A stretch of DNA of 64,000 nucleotides from Tanypteryx hageni (GCA_028673005.1 CM054112.1:25657624-25721623); one strand, 5' to 3'; positions 49,691 through 63,300 are shown, numbered from the stretch's first letter. Translations and numbers: made by a program. The notes: a model not told the origin generated them from the sequence alone.

Positions 49691-49914
49691 CCTCTCCCCT
49701 CCTCCCTCTTTCCTCCTCCCTCTTTCCTCCTCCCTCTTTCCTCCTCCCCCTCCCCTCCTCCCTCTCCCCTCCTCCCTCTCTGCTCCTCCCTCTCCCCTCC
49801 TCCCTCTCCCCTCCTCCCTCTTTCCTCCTCCCTCTTTCCTCCTCCCTCTTTCCTCCTCCCCCTCCCCTTCTCCCTCTCCCCTTCTCCCTCTCCCCTCCTC
49901 CCTCTCCCCTCCTG
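49691..49914 (+). repeat. 14-bp minisatellite with higher-order pattern
   Basis: CTCCTCCCTCTTTC and its variant CTCCTCCCTCTCCC alternate for about 220 bp. The order is not random. Triplets of the CTTTC variant followed by a CCCCTCCCC-type unit occur twice (about 49705-49760 and 49815-49870), which points to duplication of multi-unit blocks. Pro/Ser/Leu open frames persist in several phases because the DNA lacks stops, not because it codes. Confidence 0.85.
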
Positions 49915-50069
49915 CCTTTTCACCCTCTCTCTTAATGGTCGGAAATGCACGCACGGAACAGCTCACGCAAACACTGCCGCGTCGCCTCCTCTTCTCATCC
50001 CACTCTCTCGGGCAACCCTATCCTTCCTTTCCCTCCGCCCCCGGGCTATGCCACCGGCTAAGTCCCAAG

Positions 50070-50300
50070 GCCCCCCTCGCCCCCCCCCCCTCGCCCCCCA
50101 CCACGCCCCCCACCTCGCCTCCCTCGCGCCCCTTCTCCCCCCTCGCCCCCCTTCTCCCCCCTCGCCCCCCATCTCCCCCCCCTCGCCCCCCTTCTCCCCC
50201 CCTCGCCCCCCTTCTCCCCCCCTCGCCCCCCTTTTCCCCCTCGTCCCCTCTCGCTCCCCCCCCTCGCTCCCTCTCTCCCCCTTCTCGCTCCCCTCTCGCC
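50070..50300 (+). repeat. CTCGCCCCCC/TTCTCCCCCC minisatellite
   Basis: Roughly 20-bp units of the type CTCGCCCCCCTTCTCCCCCC recur with small length changes. The complement is G-run-rich and quadruplex-capable. It lies about 155 bp after the 14-bp minisatellite. Confidence 0.8.
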
Positions 50301-50389
50301 CTACCCTGGCCACTCCCTCCTCCGTCTGAGTGCAGATGATGACTGCCTCTCACCAACGCCCCACATCCACGCAACGCATTTGAATAAAA

Positions 50390-52855
50390 TTGCTCGTAGA
50401 TGCGCAATGAGGTAAGCGCCTTGAAAACCCTTTGGGAGAGCAAAGGAACGCGTGATGAGCGATTTTCGCGTTACCTGGTCTCACGGAGCGAGGAAATTGT
50501 TTTGAGAAGTTGCATCGCCATTTTTTTCGTAAATTATCGTCGGTGAGAATTTTTCAAGCCTCCAGCCTTTGATACCGATCTGCGTGAGGAGAAATCTTTC
50601 TTTTAGAACCTACATCATTATTATCAGAGCCATAAAGTAATCAAAGATGCATTTGCGCTATCGGCAACTATCTTTCGTAATGCTTTAATGATAGATGAGA
50701 TTACAATCTGAGAGTAATGCGGAGTTATGATAATTCTACCGAGAAAGGATCATTATTTTTTTAATTTTAAATTAAAATTTTTCGCTTGCACCCAAAGCAC
50801 CCTTTTATTCAAAATATATCGCGTTTTTATCAGAAAATCCCTTTTAGCGTCAAAGATAGCGTATACCATTTCGAGCAATAGTTAGGTGATAAACAAAATA
50901 GCATTTCCCCAAAAAATGGTCTTATTTTCCGGCGATAAAACTTAATTTTAGCTGCTTTCACTCGCATCGTAATGTAATTTCATGCAATTAAAGTGGTTAG
51001 GCAACCAAATATATTTCAGACGGGAGTAGGTCTTGATTGCGTCGGAGAGACATAATCTGGATGCATATGAGATGAAATATATTATTCCCTGAACCTGTGC
51101 CACTCTGCTACGTTAACCAATCATTTATTACCCCAATAAAACATGGAATTAACCCAGGTTATCTATCCTCCACCGCGGTTCAACCGATGAGTATCCGCGC
51201 AGCCATTCCCTCCTTGCCAACGGAATATCCAAAACGCTCCGGAGGAATGGTTTCCTTACTTTACGGCCGATAAACGTTGCATAAACGTCTTACCTCTTAA
51301 CGGGCGGCCAAGCGTGGGAAGAACGCATTTGCAAAGCCAACTATTTATCAAATCAACGTCGAAAGTGAGCGAAATGCCTTTTCCTTGATTAATTGATACC
51401 ATTCCCGGCGTTCCTTTTCTCCCTTTCCCTTCTCCCCTAGGCGTAGAGAATCCCATCGAGACCAGCCTCCGACGTCGAAAACAAAATGCAGAGAGCGGAG
51501 ACGCGTCGTAATCGCCCGTGAACGACGTAAAATATTCACCCCCTTCTCCCACGACCACTGGTACTATAAAAGTTTCTTTTATCTCCGCGCTGGTTTGCCG
51601 TTTTATTTTTAATACTTTATTCTCCGTCGACCTCTCCCTTCATTTTTCGAGGCCTGCCTCGAAATGATACGCATCGCCCCGGAAGCCGCGCGTCTGGGTT
51701 CGGGCGTAAAACGCAAACAGCTCCTCCGCGACGCGGCCGTTGCGAATGCGAACGATTTATAGAAGCTCGCTGAGATGGCGGTAACTTTCTCGAAGCGGAT
51801 ATTTACTTCAAATAGCCGTCGGTGAGGTCGCGAGACCATTTCCCTTTCACTCGACGGCGCGGGCCAGCGACCCAGCCGGGGTCCTTAGCGGATTTTTTCG
51901 TAGCGCTCAAGGTGCGATTGATTTGCGTCATTGTTTTAAAAAGGTAACTCCGGAGCTCGTTATTCCGATTGGATCTCTCCCCCTACATTACTCGCATTTG
52001 CGTGTTCACTTAATTCCTCTCTCGGGTTAAAAACGTTTTACGTTTTTGTCTTGTTGAAGCTCGAACTTTTTATTTTATTTCGCTATAAAATTAGTTATTC
52101 TCGAGTTAAGTTGACGATTTAAACTAGTCATTCCTTTCTCTTTCTTTCTCTCCCTCTTTCTCTGTCTTTTTTCTCTCCGGTGTCTATTGGGTTTCGCTTA
52201 ATGTTGCCAAGGTTCTTTCCTACCGCTTAATGCGTTCGCTCTCCTTTATAAATTTAAAATGAATGGAGATTTCCATGGAACATTAGAGATACCGCTGGTA
52301 TGCTTGCCTGTAATCATGGCATAGCATCGAAAAATGCTTCAATGAATGTCACGTATAAAATGCGCCAAATTTGACATCGATTGTTTTTGTAATCCAACTT
52401 TTTGTTTCGAGATATTTTCCAAAAAATAATTTGTATTTTTAAAAAATATCTAGTTACTGGAAAATTATTTGACCCAGCCTATTCAAAGCTTTCTGATGTT
52501 TACGCTATGGGCGTTCCTTTTTGGAAAACTGGAAATGTGCTTTTTAATTTTTTAAGTTACGGAACTCTGATTTCGACTCAACGATAAAAATAAGTATGTG
52601 TACATATTTTGTAACTCATGCCAGTCTTCTCCTTTTCCGAAAAATCTCTGGAAGAGGAAACTCAATGAGTTTATTTTTGTGAAATTCAGAGGTTTTTGAG
52701 AAATTTCAAAGAACCCGTACAAACAACTCATTCATGAAGGATTTTGGATTATTTCTGTATATTATTGACATCGATTTGAGAAAAAATATTATTTACAAGT
52801 AGCATCGTTCTAAGTAAAAATCATAACGATTAATGTAAAATAAGTGACTTGACTT
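50390..52855. other. Non-coding DNA
   Basis: No exon, RNA gene or mobile element was identified. The segment 51640-51900 is CpG-richer, with a minus-strand frame (51609-51839) of no recognisable content. Confidence 0.4.
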
Positions 52856-52860
52856 AAGCT

Positions 52861-53430
52861 ACATCGTCGTCGTAGGTAGTCTGTCCGTAGACAGGTCCGT
52901 GATTATTCATGGTTAAACTATGGTTCTCATATTCTCCTATTTTCCGTTGTCCTCTTCATATCTTGATAACCCTCTTTCCCTTTCAAATCGTCTATCAGCT
53001 GAAACCTTTTCCTACCTCTTTCCCTTTTTCCATCTAGTTTTCCTTCTCACACGTCTTTAATCATACTCTCTCTCCTTAGGTAATGTCCAACCCAGTTTGC
53101 CTTCCTCTTTCTAATAGTCTATATAATCATTCGCTTCTCTCCTACTCTTCGTAGCACTTCATCATTTTCATCCAATCTGTCCATTTTATCTTCAGCATTC
53201 TTCTTAAAGTCCACATTTCAAGACTTTCCAAGTATTTGATATCATTTTTCCTTAACGTCCATGTTTCTGCCCCGTACAAAGCTCTCCGTAGCATTTTATG
53301 AACTTCTTGTGGATATCTTCCCTTATATTCTCTGTTAGTAGGTGTTTCTTTCTTCTGAAAGCCGCTTTTGCTTTTTCTATTCTAGTCTTGATCTCGTCAG
53401 TACATTTTGCTTCTCTTGTTATGATGTTAA
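52861..53430 (-). mobile_element. Non-LTR retrotransposon 3' end (reverse transcriptase tail)
   Basis: Read on the minus strand, the sequence gives the C-terminal tail typical of arthropod LINE endonuclease/reverse-transcriptase polyproteins. It shows KTRIEKAKAAFRRKKHLLT, then KKFIKCY, then ALYGAETWTLRK followed by a MWTLRRMLKIKWTD stretch, and after a frame change KRKANWVGH and KLDGKRERGRKRFQLIDDL. At least two frame changes or stops break it, so it is a dead, 5'-truncated copy. The element ends at about 52861 in a short ACGACGACGATG-type tail after the palindrome-like CGGACCTGTCTACGGACAG, as expected for a LINE 3' terminus. The exact clade (Jockey, CR1, RTE or other) is not resolved. The 5' limit is approximate. 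Confidence 0.85.
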
Positions 53431-53449
53431 GCTATATGTTTCACAATAT

Positions 53450-54640
53450 TTTTGCCAATGTTTGTTTAATAATCTTGAGGGCTCTTATTGTTTTACGAAT
53501 ATGCCAATGTAAAATCTTTCACTGTCATCATCAGTTTTATTCAACCCAAAAATAGATGTGACCAAACTATGCTACAATTCGTGGTAATGTTTTATTCAAT
53601 TAATAGTTTAGGCTATGTTTGTGTTTTTATGAGAAATACCAATCTCTAGAAATTCCGAATCGCATCTAATAAACCCGTTGCATTTACGTTAACGCAAGCA
53701 ATCGAACATGCTTTAGACATACACAGTTTGTATTTGTTGTTATTATTATGTCCTTGTACGCTCCGTGCGGTTACTTTATGAATCAGTGATCTCCATGTCG
53801 CACGTATTCAATAATTATACCCCATTTTTGGCATGATGTCATCGATTTCTAATTAAGTCTCTATTGATTCACTCTCATACGTATATCGTTAGTTGGAGTG
53901 AGAAATCTCACTTCTTGGACAAAGGAATGATTAAGTATGTTGGATAATCCACATTTAAGAGTTTTCTAATATTTTTTTAAGCAACAACTATAAAATTTTG
54001 TAACGGATCATACGCAAGTAAATATATTGGATATTTAAATCCATCCAAACCGCCCTTTGTATCTACTTTGAGCCCCTAAATAAAATTTTTACATAAAACT
54101 AAAATTTACATCTTCAACTTCAATATCATCGAGAACTTAAGACGCGAGTGAATAAGAATGAACGGTTTCTCCCTCAGAATGGAAGGGCATCAACCATGAA
54201 TGAACACAACTCCCTTTAGGATGTTGATTTAATTTCTACGGTCTTTTTTTGTTAATATCCGTACGAGTATTGCACATCATCAACGCTACGAAAAGGGTTA
54301 TTTTTAATTTAAATTATTCCCAAGTGGACTTTGTTCGGGTTATTTTTTATATCCCTCCACATTTTTATACAGCGAAATCCTTCCCAATATAAATACATTG
54401 ACATTTTGTGGAACCTTCTCACCTCTTTGCTCTTAGCACTTGAAAATTCGAAAAGATTAACATAACGAATAAAAAAATACGAACTTTTTTAACGATCTCT
54501 CCCTTTCCCCCCTTCCCCCCGCCTCTACATCCGCGGGTATCATCAGACACTCTTGGCTACGCAGGAGGAAGATCCTGTTGCTACGGGCGGATTCAAAACC
54601 GTGGTCGCGTAGTACCGTGATATCCCACTTATCTATGGTT
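53450..54640. other. AT-rich non-coding DNA
   Basis: Nothing identifiable beyond the LINE tail. The segment just past 53430 may still be LINE sequence but is not readable as protein. Confidence 0.4.
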
Positions 54641-54654
54641 TAGAGATATATAGG

Positions 54655-55580
54655 GGTGGGGGAGGGGCTTTGGGAGAGAAAGGAAGAGAGGTGGAGAGAG
54701 AATGGAGAGGAGCAGGAGGATCGAAAGGGGTGAAGACGTGGGGATTAGGCACTCTCCTCGCCCGAGTAATGTTCTTGCCTGGATCGGCGGTGGTGCATGG
54801 GCCGTGCCCCGTCCCCGGGAGGAGGATCCAGGGGAGGGGGATGCCTCTAATGGGTGTGGCGGACCCGGAGGAGAGAAAGGGAGGGGCACACCTATGCCGC
54901 GGCCGTGGGAAGGAAGCGTCTTCGCATGCAAATGGTCTCCGTCCTCCCCAGCACCGCTCTTCTCTTAGCCCCCGTGTCTCTTTCTGTGTGTGTATACCTT
55001 TGGAATGAGTGGCTTAAGGGCGCATAGGGTCCTCCCGGAGGAGGAGGTGGTGGCTGCGGAGGAGGGATGGAAGGGAAGGGGTGAGTTTGAGAGAAAAGAC
55101 TAGTCGAGGGCCCCGTCCATTGTCGCTGGGGCAGAGACAGAGGGCCCCGAGGGCAAAACGGTGGGGACCGCGGCGCGTTAAAAAAAGGGGGAATGGGAGA
55201 AGGGGAGGGATGGTGAAATGTTCCTCTCCTCCTTCCTCCCCCGACTCCATCTACCCCCCCCATCTCTACTATCCATCACCGGCACGCATACATATTGCGC
55301 CTCCCCGGGATTCATTTGTTCATCTCATGGGGACGGGAGAGAGCGGTAGAGACAGAGGGAAAAAAATGAGCGTTGGTGGGAGGTGGAGGTAGAAGGAGAT
55401 GTGCGCCTCCTTCTTCTGCTTCTTTAAGGGCTCGAGGGTTCGTTGGCGGGAGGATTTTCAGGTGAGGTGAGGAGAGGGTTGAACGCGAGATGGGAGGTGG
55501 AGGAGGGAGGGAGGTGGGGGAGGAGGAGAGGGAAGAACAAACGGTGTTTGGGGAGGGTTGAAGAGAGAATACTATCCGTC
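54655..55580 (+). repeat. Purine-rich region with mixed islands
   Basis: G/A-rich blocks (54655-54735, 55020-55090, 55180-55220, 55340-55560) are separated by more complex GC-rich sequence. Opposed frames of about 100 codons on both strands have low-complexity content and no domain. Confidence 0.6.
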
Positions 55581-57239
55581 GACTTGCATACGCAACGAGC
55601 TTCGCCTTTCCCAAATGAGAAGCTGTGATTGGTGGAATCTCTCCGAACCATTCTGCATACGCTTTTCAGCTCGTCTTCTCCTCTACTCCTATTCTCTCTC
55701 ACTTCTATTTTCTCCCTCTCTCTCGCATCACGTCGTCTATCTTTCACTCCATCTATCTGTCTAAAAGGGATGAAAAGAGGTGCGTTTCGTTGGGCCGCGA
55801 GAAGAAAATGCTCGCGCATAATCTTATATCTCATTAAAGATGGAAGCATTTTCTACATAAAAGGAAGGCTCCGGAAAGAAAAGGCGTTGAGGGTTGTTCG
55901 TTGTGAATACGCGCGGAACGAGGATCCTCGTTCGAACCAGAAGTGCTTCTCGATTTTTGTTTTATTTTTACCAACGGCTCGCGAGAGGTAAGCGAACGCG
56001 GATTCGCGAGATTTGTATCGGATTTTTTTTCGAGGGTTCAAGCTTGAGAAAAAAATCTAACCGTCGCTTTTGTGGATTACGTGAAAATATACGGACCAAA
56101 CTTTTTCTCGAGTTTACGTGTATTTTAATGGAACGGTTTTGAATTTGAGCCGCTTATTTCAATATGGCGGCGAGGTTATCAAAATTCTTATTTTTTGTGG
56201 CGCTAAAAAAGGAGGAAAAATTATGTGAAAAAATGTTTTTTTTTAATATGCGAGATGTTTTTAAATTGTTGTTATAGTTTTAATCTTTCGATGATTACTT
56301 GATTAAGTCTTGGTCAAGAATAGTGAGTCATTGTAATCGTTTAACGATTTCTCTTAATTTAATATTATTTTGGCCAGGTTATGAATATGATCCTCGTATT
56401 TTACATAACCGTTGATTCAAGTGAACCATTCTCATAGTTTAACATTTTTAAGTTCACTCATTGAAATTTATGTTTTGAAATAAACTCTCTCAATAATGTT
56501 TTAACCCTTATGGATTTTAAATTACTCCGTTTTTTATAGTTATAGTTTTTTTGAGCATCTGTCACCAATTAGGATATAGTGCGCATTACGCAGTGGTTGC
56601 GGTAATTGTATTCAAGCGGAAATAATCTAATTTTTTTCTTATGTCATTTTTCTCTGCTATTCGTCTCCCCTTTATCCCCTTGAGAGATGAGTGATTCATT
56701 CTCGTTGAAGTGGAAGTCATCCTTGTCCTCTCCTCTCTTCTTTCCTCTCTCCTTTCTCCTCTCCTTTTTCTTTCACTCTGTCTACGCTCGCCTCCAGCAT
56801 TCACTCATATTCGTCGGAATATCTCCTTATATACACACTAACAGTTTCTTAAAAAAACATTTTTTATCCCAAAACAGATAAATTACAGTAACCGATTATG
56901 ATGTATGATTCAGCGTATTATCGCCGTATGACTTTCAACTGAATTAAGCCATTCAGTAAGCCCCCATGAGATATTAAATATAAAAAATAACTATTTTTTC
57001 CCTGAAAGAAAACGATTATCATTGGTTGTTGCGACTATAATACTGTCGATTTTTTGTTCAATTTTTTGTGTATGCTCCCGTCGGTGTGCAACGCTGGAAG
57101 TCATTATTAGCGTTGCTTAGAGCTGTGACGTCGGCATATTTGAAGCCGTAGACTTCCTGTGGTGTCGTTGTATCAACGCTTTTCCAACACCTCCCCTTCC
57201 ACCACCCCACGCCGCCAACTCCTCTTCTCCGCAAGCCAA

Positions 57240-58790
57240 AGCGGTGTCCGTTGGAACGAGGTGGGCGGGAGAGGGGACAGGGAGGGAGGTATGAGCACGG
57301 AGAGGGAGGAGAGCAGGAAGAGGTAAGGAAAAAAGAGCGTCCGAAGAGAAAGGGTTTAACGAATGAAGCAATGGAGGTAGGTCTGGTCGGAGGAAGGAGT
57401 AGGGGAGAGACGTTAGGGAAGGCGAGCGTATGCGAAGGGAGACGGACGTTAAGCGGGAGACGACAGAGAGAAATCGAAGCATTCGCAAAGGGAGAGCGGG
57501 TGAGTATAGAAGGAGCGAGGGAAGGATTGATAGAGATCTCGCGGTTCGCGTGAGAGGACGTGCAAACGAAGGAAGGCGCCGAGGGAGAAATAAATGTATA
57601 ACGAGGTGAATCGATTCGATGCGAGGTTAGACGAAGAAAGAACGGTTGCGTTTGGGTTGAAATACGGAAGGATGTGCGGAAGGATACGTTAGGGAGAAAT
57701 TTTTTAAGTGATAGTATGTGAAGGAGAGGTGGTGAGGAGTTACAGCGAAGCACAGGACTGTAATAAATAGGAGTAATAGTGATACGAAAGGAATGGTAGA
57801 GTTGGTCAGAATTGTATGTGGGAATATAGGAAGAAGGCGAGTGTTGATCGGATGAAATTACAGACGGAGAAAGAGAAAGAAAAAGTGACAATAAGAGATA
57901 AACAGAAGGAAGAGAGATTTAAGGTGAAAGAATTATCTAGGAATAGCGAGAGAAAGGTAAAGTTAGGACTTAACATAAAGGAATATGGCGAAACAATTTA
58001 GGGTAGTTTAAGTGTGGAATATTAAAGATGGAGAAAGAAAGGAGATAATGAAAATTGGAGAAACGAGAGAGAGAGAGAGAGAAACGTGGTAGGAAGAGAT
58101 GGAAGTAGAGAAAAGTGAGAAAGAATGTAGAGAAAGTAGGATTGAAAAGTATTAAGAAAAAAGCAATCGAGGGTAAGAGAAAGTGAAGAAAGTAAAAATC
58201 GTTTGTTCAAAAATGTCTGTGGAAAAGGAAGAGAAGCGGAAGATGTGAACGCTGGACGGAGAGAGCACTCACTCGGTTTTCCCCGAAGGCATGCGAGTGA
58301 GGACGCGGGGAGAGAAAGAGAGATAAAAAAAATAAGGGAGGGAGGTAGATGGCGGAGGAGCGTGAGGGAAGAATAAGGCATGGAGGAGGGAGGGAGAGAG
58401 GCGATTTGAATACGAAAGAGGGTGAGTGGTAGAGGAGGCGATAAAAGAGGGACGCGAGGGAATTAGGACGAGGGGATGAAAGGGTTGAAGTGGAGTCGGG
58501 GAAGATAGAGAGAGAGAGTAAGGGAGGTGGGTAGAGAGTTTAGGGAAATGAGGAGGAAAATGCGTGAACACCGCGGGGGAGCGGGGCGCCAAAAAAATAC
58601 GATAAAAAATGATTGCGGAAGAGAGTGAGAAAGTAAAATCGACGAACGAGGAAGGGAAGACGGAGAAAGAGAGCTAGAGGATGAAAGCGGAAGAGTAAGA
58701 CGGCAAACTGGAGGAGAGAGGGAGGAAAGGGTGGTAGGAGATAGAGAAAGAGAGAGAGTCGAGATAAGGGAACCAAGAAACGCATGTGTT
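57240..58790 (+). repeat. 1.5-kb polypurine tract
   Basis: Almost entirely G/A-rich on the + strand, from GGGCGGGAGAGGGG near 57268 through many GAGAGAAAG variants, including (GA)n at 58067-58081. Minus-strand frames of up to 277 codons across it are Ser/Leu/Pro/Phe-rich readings of this DNA, not genes. Confidence 0.8.
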
Positions 58791-58959
58791 TACTTTTTAA
58801 CGAGGCGCGAAAGAGATAAAGACGGAAGAAATTCACGATAACACGGCGAATAAGAAGCGAGTACGTGGCGAGATGGAAGAAAAAAACCATGAGGAAGTTA
58901 GTTCGGGTGAAATAACGAGCGAAAGTAATACCCGATGGCAATTCTTTCAAAAATTAGTA

Positions 58960-60300
58960 TTGAAAATGCTTATCGCTAAAAAGATAGGTAACTGACCGAA
59001 GGGGTACATGAAATTATAGAGGGAGACGAGAGGAAGAACGAGGCCCATGGGGAGAAGAATAACGAGGAGAAGGAACGAACAAGAAGAAAAAGGAAGAAGA
59101 AAAAATCGTTGCTCTTACGAAGGAAAAGAATTGGGAGGGAAGGACAATGCGAGGAGATTCGAGGGGTGGGGATTAGGTTTGTTCGCGTAGATAAAGGGTT
59201 AGTTGTACTCACGGCCGGTAGATGGGGATGTACGGGAGGTGGAGAGGGAGGGATGGAACACATGGAGTAGGCGGCGTTTGAAGGAAAGAGAGAGGAGAGG
59301 AGGCGATGGAACCAGTGAGGATGAGTCGAAAGAACGTTGCGCGGGGATCCCTGCCGGACGAGAGCGTTTTCAAAAACCGTGGCGAGAAAAGTTTCTGAGC
59401 GAGAAAAGCGGAGGAGCGTCATCATCTCCCGCTCACTCGCGATTCGGAGAGAATGAAACAGATTGTCCTTGGTGCGGAAGTGTAAAACCATTCCCTTCCC
59501 CCCTCCCCCACACACTCACAGCCTTTCTCCCTCCTACGTGTGAGAGAAAGGTAGAGCTTAAATAAAAAGAGTCGATGCAGGCATACAGAAGTATGTAGAG
59601 AGAGAGACAACGAGTGAGAGATTGAGTGTGAGAGAATGAACGAATGGAACGAGAGGGGAGGCAGGGAGTATGGAGATTTCAGTACCTCCGTGGTCCCCTT
59701 TCGCGCGCCTCTAACGACGGAGACCCCCCCGAAAAAATAGAGCCCCTTTTTCGCCGAATATATCTCCCCCGTCGAGATGGGACTCTTTTTTCTCTCGCTG
59801 CGCATCAATCCTCCCATGCAAAACAGGTTCTCTCTCTCGTCGCTCACTCTGCATAGCCGCTGCCTTTTTTTCACACGGACTCCCTCCTCTGTCTCTCCCC
59901 TCCCCTTATCCCATTCTCTTAAGGATCCCATCCTTCTTTTCCTAACCCTTCCATTTTTTTTAAAGCCTTCCCTCTCCCGGTCCTCCGCCGCCACCTTCCG
60001 AGGGGATGGGATTGGAGGGGAGGGAGAGAAAAAGGGTTGGATCCCTTAAAACCCTTTTGTGAGAGAGGGTGAGTCTTAAAAAAATCCTCATCTCTCTGCC
60101 ACCACGACCATCCGCACACATGCATCCCCCCACGATACCCTTTCCCTTTTTGTCCTTATCGCTGACATCCCCTTCCAGAAACCGCACTGCTTGCGTCTCC
60201 TGCCTTAACTCCTGCGTATTAACTACCTGCACGTTTTAGAACCTCTTCTTTCTTCCTCTCCCCCCCCCCCTCTCTCCCTCTCTCCCATCGTCCCATTCTC
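58960..60300. repeat. Purine tract switching to pyrimidine
   Basis: Purine-rich DNA continues from 58990 to about 59460 and returns at 59575-59680. From about 59770 the + strand becomes C/T-rich (59850-60000 and 60240-60290, the latter with a C10 run). The strand bias flips within a few hundred bases. Confidence 0.65.
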
Positions 60301-60309
60301 TTCCAGCCA

Positions 60310-63300
60310 TCAAGACTCGTATACGAGAGATATAGACAAAAGTCTCTATCGATGACAGCGCGACAGTTGAATGTTTCAATCCATTATGTGCTTGCCTCAT
60401 AGCGTGATTTCGATTCTCTGCTTTATACAAGACCAGTTTTAATTTTTTTGTCCGGTGGAAATTTCTTTTTATTCTTCCGCCTCTTCAAGTTTTCTTCAAT
60501 CGATATGTCAGCGGTTGGGAAAATATCTTATAATCGGTGATTTGACCAAATTAACTCTATTGTAATGATCATTTTCATCATTAAACTGTCTACCGATGAT
60601 TGCTGTATTTTTGTTTTTTTCCGTTTCTATTTACCCTTATCATTTGAAAGTGTGCGAATCCGTGTGTACAGTCTGATCTCACGACATCGATGCTCATTTC
60701 CGACACTGCTGGTTACTTTTTATGTCGTTGTAAGGTGGGCATATACCCATGGAATCTTTTTTGCACGAAATTTTTTTACGCCGGGCTAAACCTCACTCAT
60801 CGACCAGGGAACTGTTTTGATAACCATCAGGACGGTGTTTACGCTTTTTTGTGGATTTTTTTTCCAAGGATGACGCAAAAAACGCCCCAATTTCGGAAGC
60901 AAAGTGGCACGCTCTCAAAACCTAACGGAGACGGTGTGTCTTAAAGAAGAGAGAGGTGTAAGCGAGAGGTGTTAAGTTATATCTCGCGATCAAGTTTGGA
61001 GAAGCGTTCATCACGATCAAGGAAGCGTCTTTTGTTCGGTTTTACACCCTCTAACAACTAATTGAACCTTCGAACGCAGTTAATGTTTAGAAAAGGTATT
61101 AACGTTCATCTTCGCGAGAGAAAGAGAAAAGCAGTGATGCGCTTTCGATCCTAATTGAAATTTATGAGACTGAAAATCGCACCTGATACGCAACGGTACA
61201 CCGTTTCTTCCAGAGAGAGAGAGAGAGAGAGAAGATCGAGAAAGGATTCATAATTACGGGTGCAATCGAAGGAAAAATATGTACATATATATATCTCTCT
61301 CTCGTGTGCGGCAAAATGTAATTGACCCTGTAAAGGATCTTTCTCGTGTGGAAATTGTTACTTATTGAGCGTTACCTATAGAGGCGAGACGAGTTAATGG
61401 GCCAAGCGAAGCGAAACGGACGCTTTAATACGCCAAATTAACGCTCCGTTTCTGTATAAATCTTAGCGGTTTTCCTTTTTAAGAAGTTCCGACTCATCAG
61501 TCTTTTCTTCTTCCCACTCCTCCCTCTTCTCTCCACTCTTCTCTCTCTCTCTCTCTTTCTGTAGCATCTCGTATGCACTTCTAACCTTACGGTAGTTTTT
61601 AATGTCTACCGCGTTTGTAGGATGTCACCTTTTATAGGGGTGGAAAATGACCCTAACGATTTCGAGTGCTCGAAAAAGAGAATGCGTTCAAGAGTGAGTT
61701 CGTTCGGTTTCATGTCGAAATTTTCTCGATCTCTATCCTATTAAATGCAGTCGTTAGTGACATTGCAATGAGAACAGAGGTAAAACATAAAAAGGAATTT
61801 GAACTATGATTAATTCCTCTTCGATCAGTGCGGTTGTTGTCTGAAATGAATTGATAGGTGAAAACTTAAGAATAAAATTTTGTGACATTCTAAAGTAAGT
61901 ACTATATATTTAAAAAGAACATTTTTATAAGCTGATAAGCAGGTGGCTCTGTCTATATTTCAGTCAAATGCTCGTGTTTGCAAATATTAATGCTTTCAAG
62001 GATCCACTACAGTGCCTTCTCCGATAATCTAAGCATACCTTAAGATAAATGTATTAAGTTTCATAACTTTAAAAGTTGAGCAGCTAATCGAACAAGCTCC
62101 ATAAAAATGACATTCTGACTGAATGTATACTTAATATAATGTATTATAATGTATAATTAATTGTAATTGGTACTGAAAATGATGCCTTTTTAAAATCAAG
62201 CCGGAAACCTCTATACTCGGTGAATATTTCTCTCTTTTATCCCCAAGAGACTAAAAGTTTTCCTTTTAGTCTCATCGAAACACCAGCTCCCTCCGGGCAA
62301 ATTAATTCCTGCGTAAAATTCCTGTTCGCACAATAACCGTTAGACGGAACATCAAGCCGAGCATTAATCACTAGCGCAAGCTTCCATTAATTGAATCGTT
62401 TCTCAAAGAGAAGATTTTATGACAAGCACCTCAATTTCCTTATCCCATTCACCGTGTGTTCCTTGCCTCCATTCTTTGTAATGTTTAGAGTAGATAAAAG
62501 AGAAAATATATAAATTTAATTTATGCTGAACTTAGCGATAAAATTAATTGACCGTTATGGTGGCGTAGCGATCTGACTCAGCGCAAGTGAAACGCATTCT
62601 GAATCGTCGGATCTAAAATAGCTGCTTACCTATTCGTTTACTTCTTTATCGATGCGAGGTATTTGCGTACACAGATATATCGGTATATTCCGCAGCTTCA
62701 GGTGGTATCAACATAAATAAGTCTGAGAGGTTTGATTTATGCTGTTTTCTTATAATTATATTATAATACAGAATTCCCTCGCCAATCGCGGGGATTCCCT
62801 TCCTGGCAAGGGCCTTAAGTAAATGGGAGGTTAAGGGAAGTGATCCCTGAGAAACATACCTAAAGAACTATTATATACTTATCGAGGCTAAAAAAATAAA
62901 AACATTATTATAGAAAAATAATCACGATTCCTGCGAAAGGGAGCAATAACCCCTTTTATCCCAACCCTAGACTACATACAACTCCACAGAGGTTAACTAT
63001 CACAGCTATGTTATGGGAAACCCTCCGCCAAATTCAAAGAACTCTGTAAAATCCAACGCTTTCATAGAATTCCTCGAACCTCCACCTAACACGTCATCTT
63101 ATCGGAAACTTTCCTCTTCCTGATTTCTTTCCTTCTAAGCGATAACTAGTACATACCTCCTCCTCTAGCATTAATTTTTATATTTGTAAAAGTTAGCCTA
63201 TTAGCCGCGGCCGTGCGGAGAACCGCGGATACTCAAGACCGGATACCACTGTTGGCAAAACGGTGCACAATTTATTAGCCGTGGTTGGCAAGGAACTACT

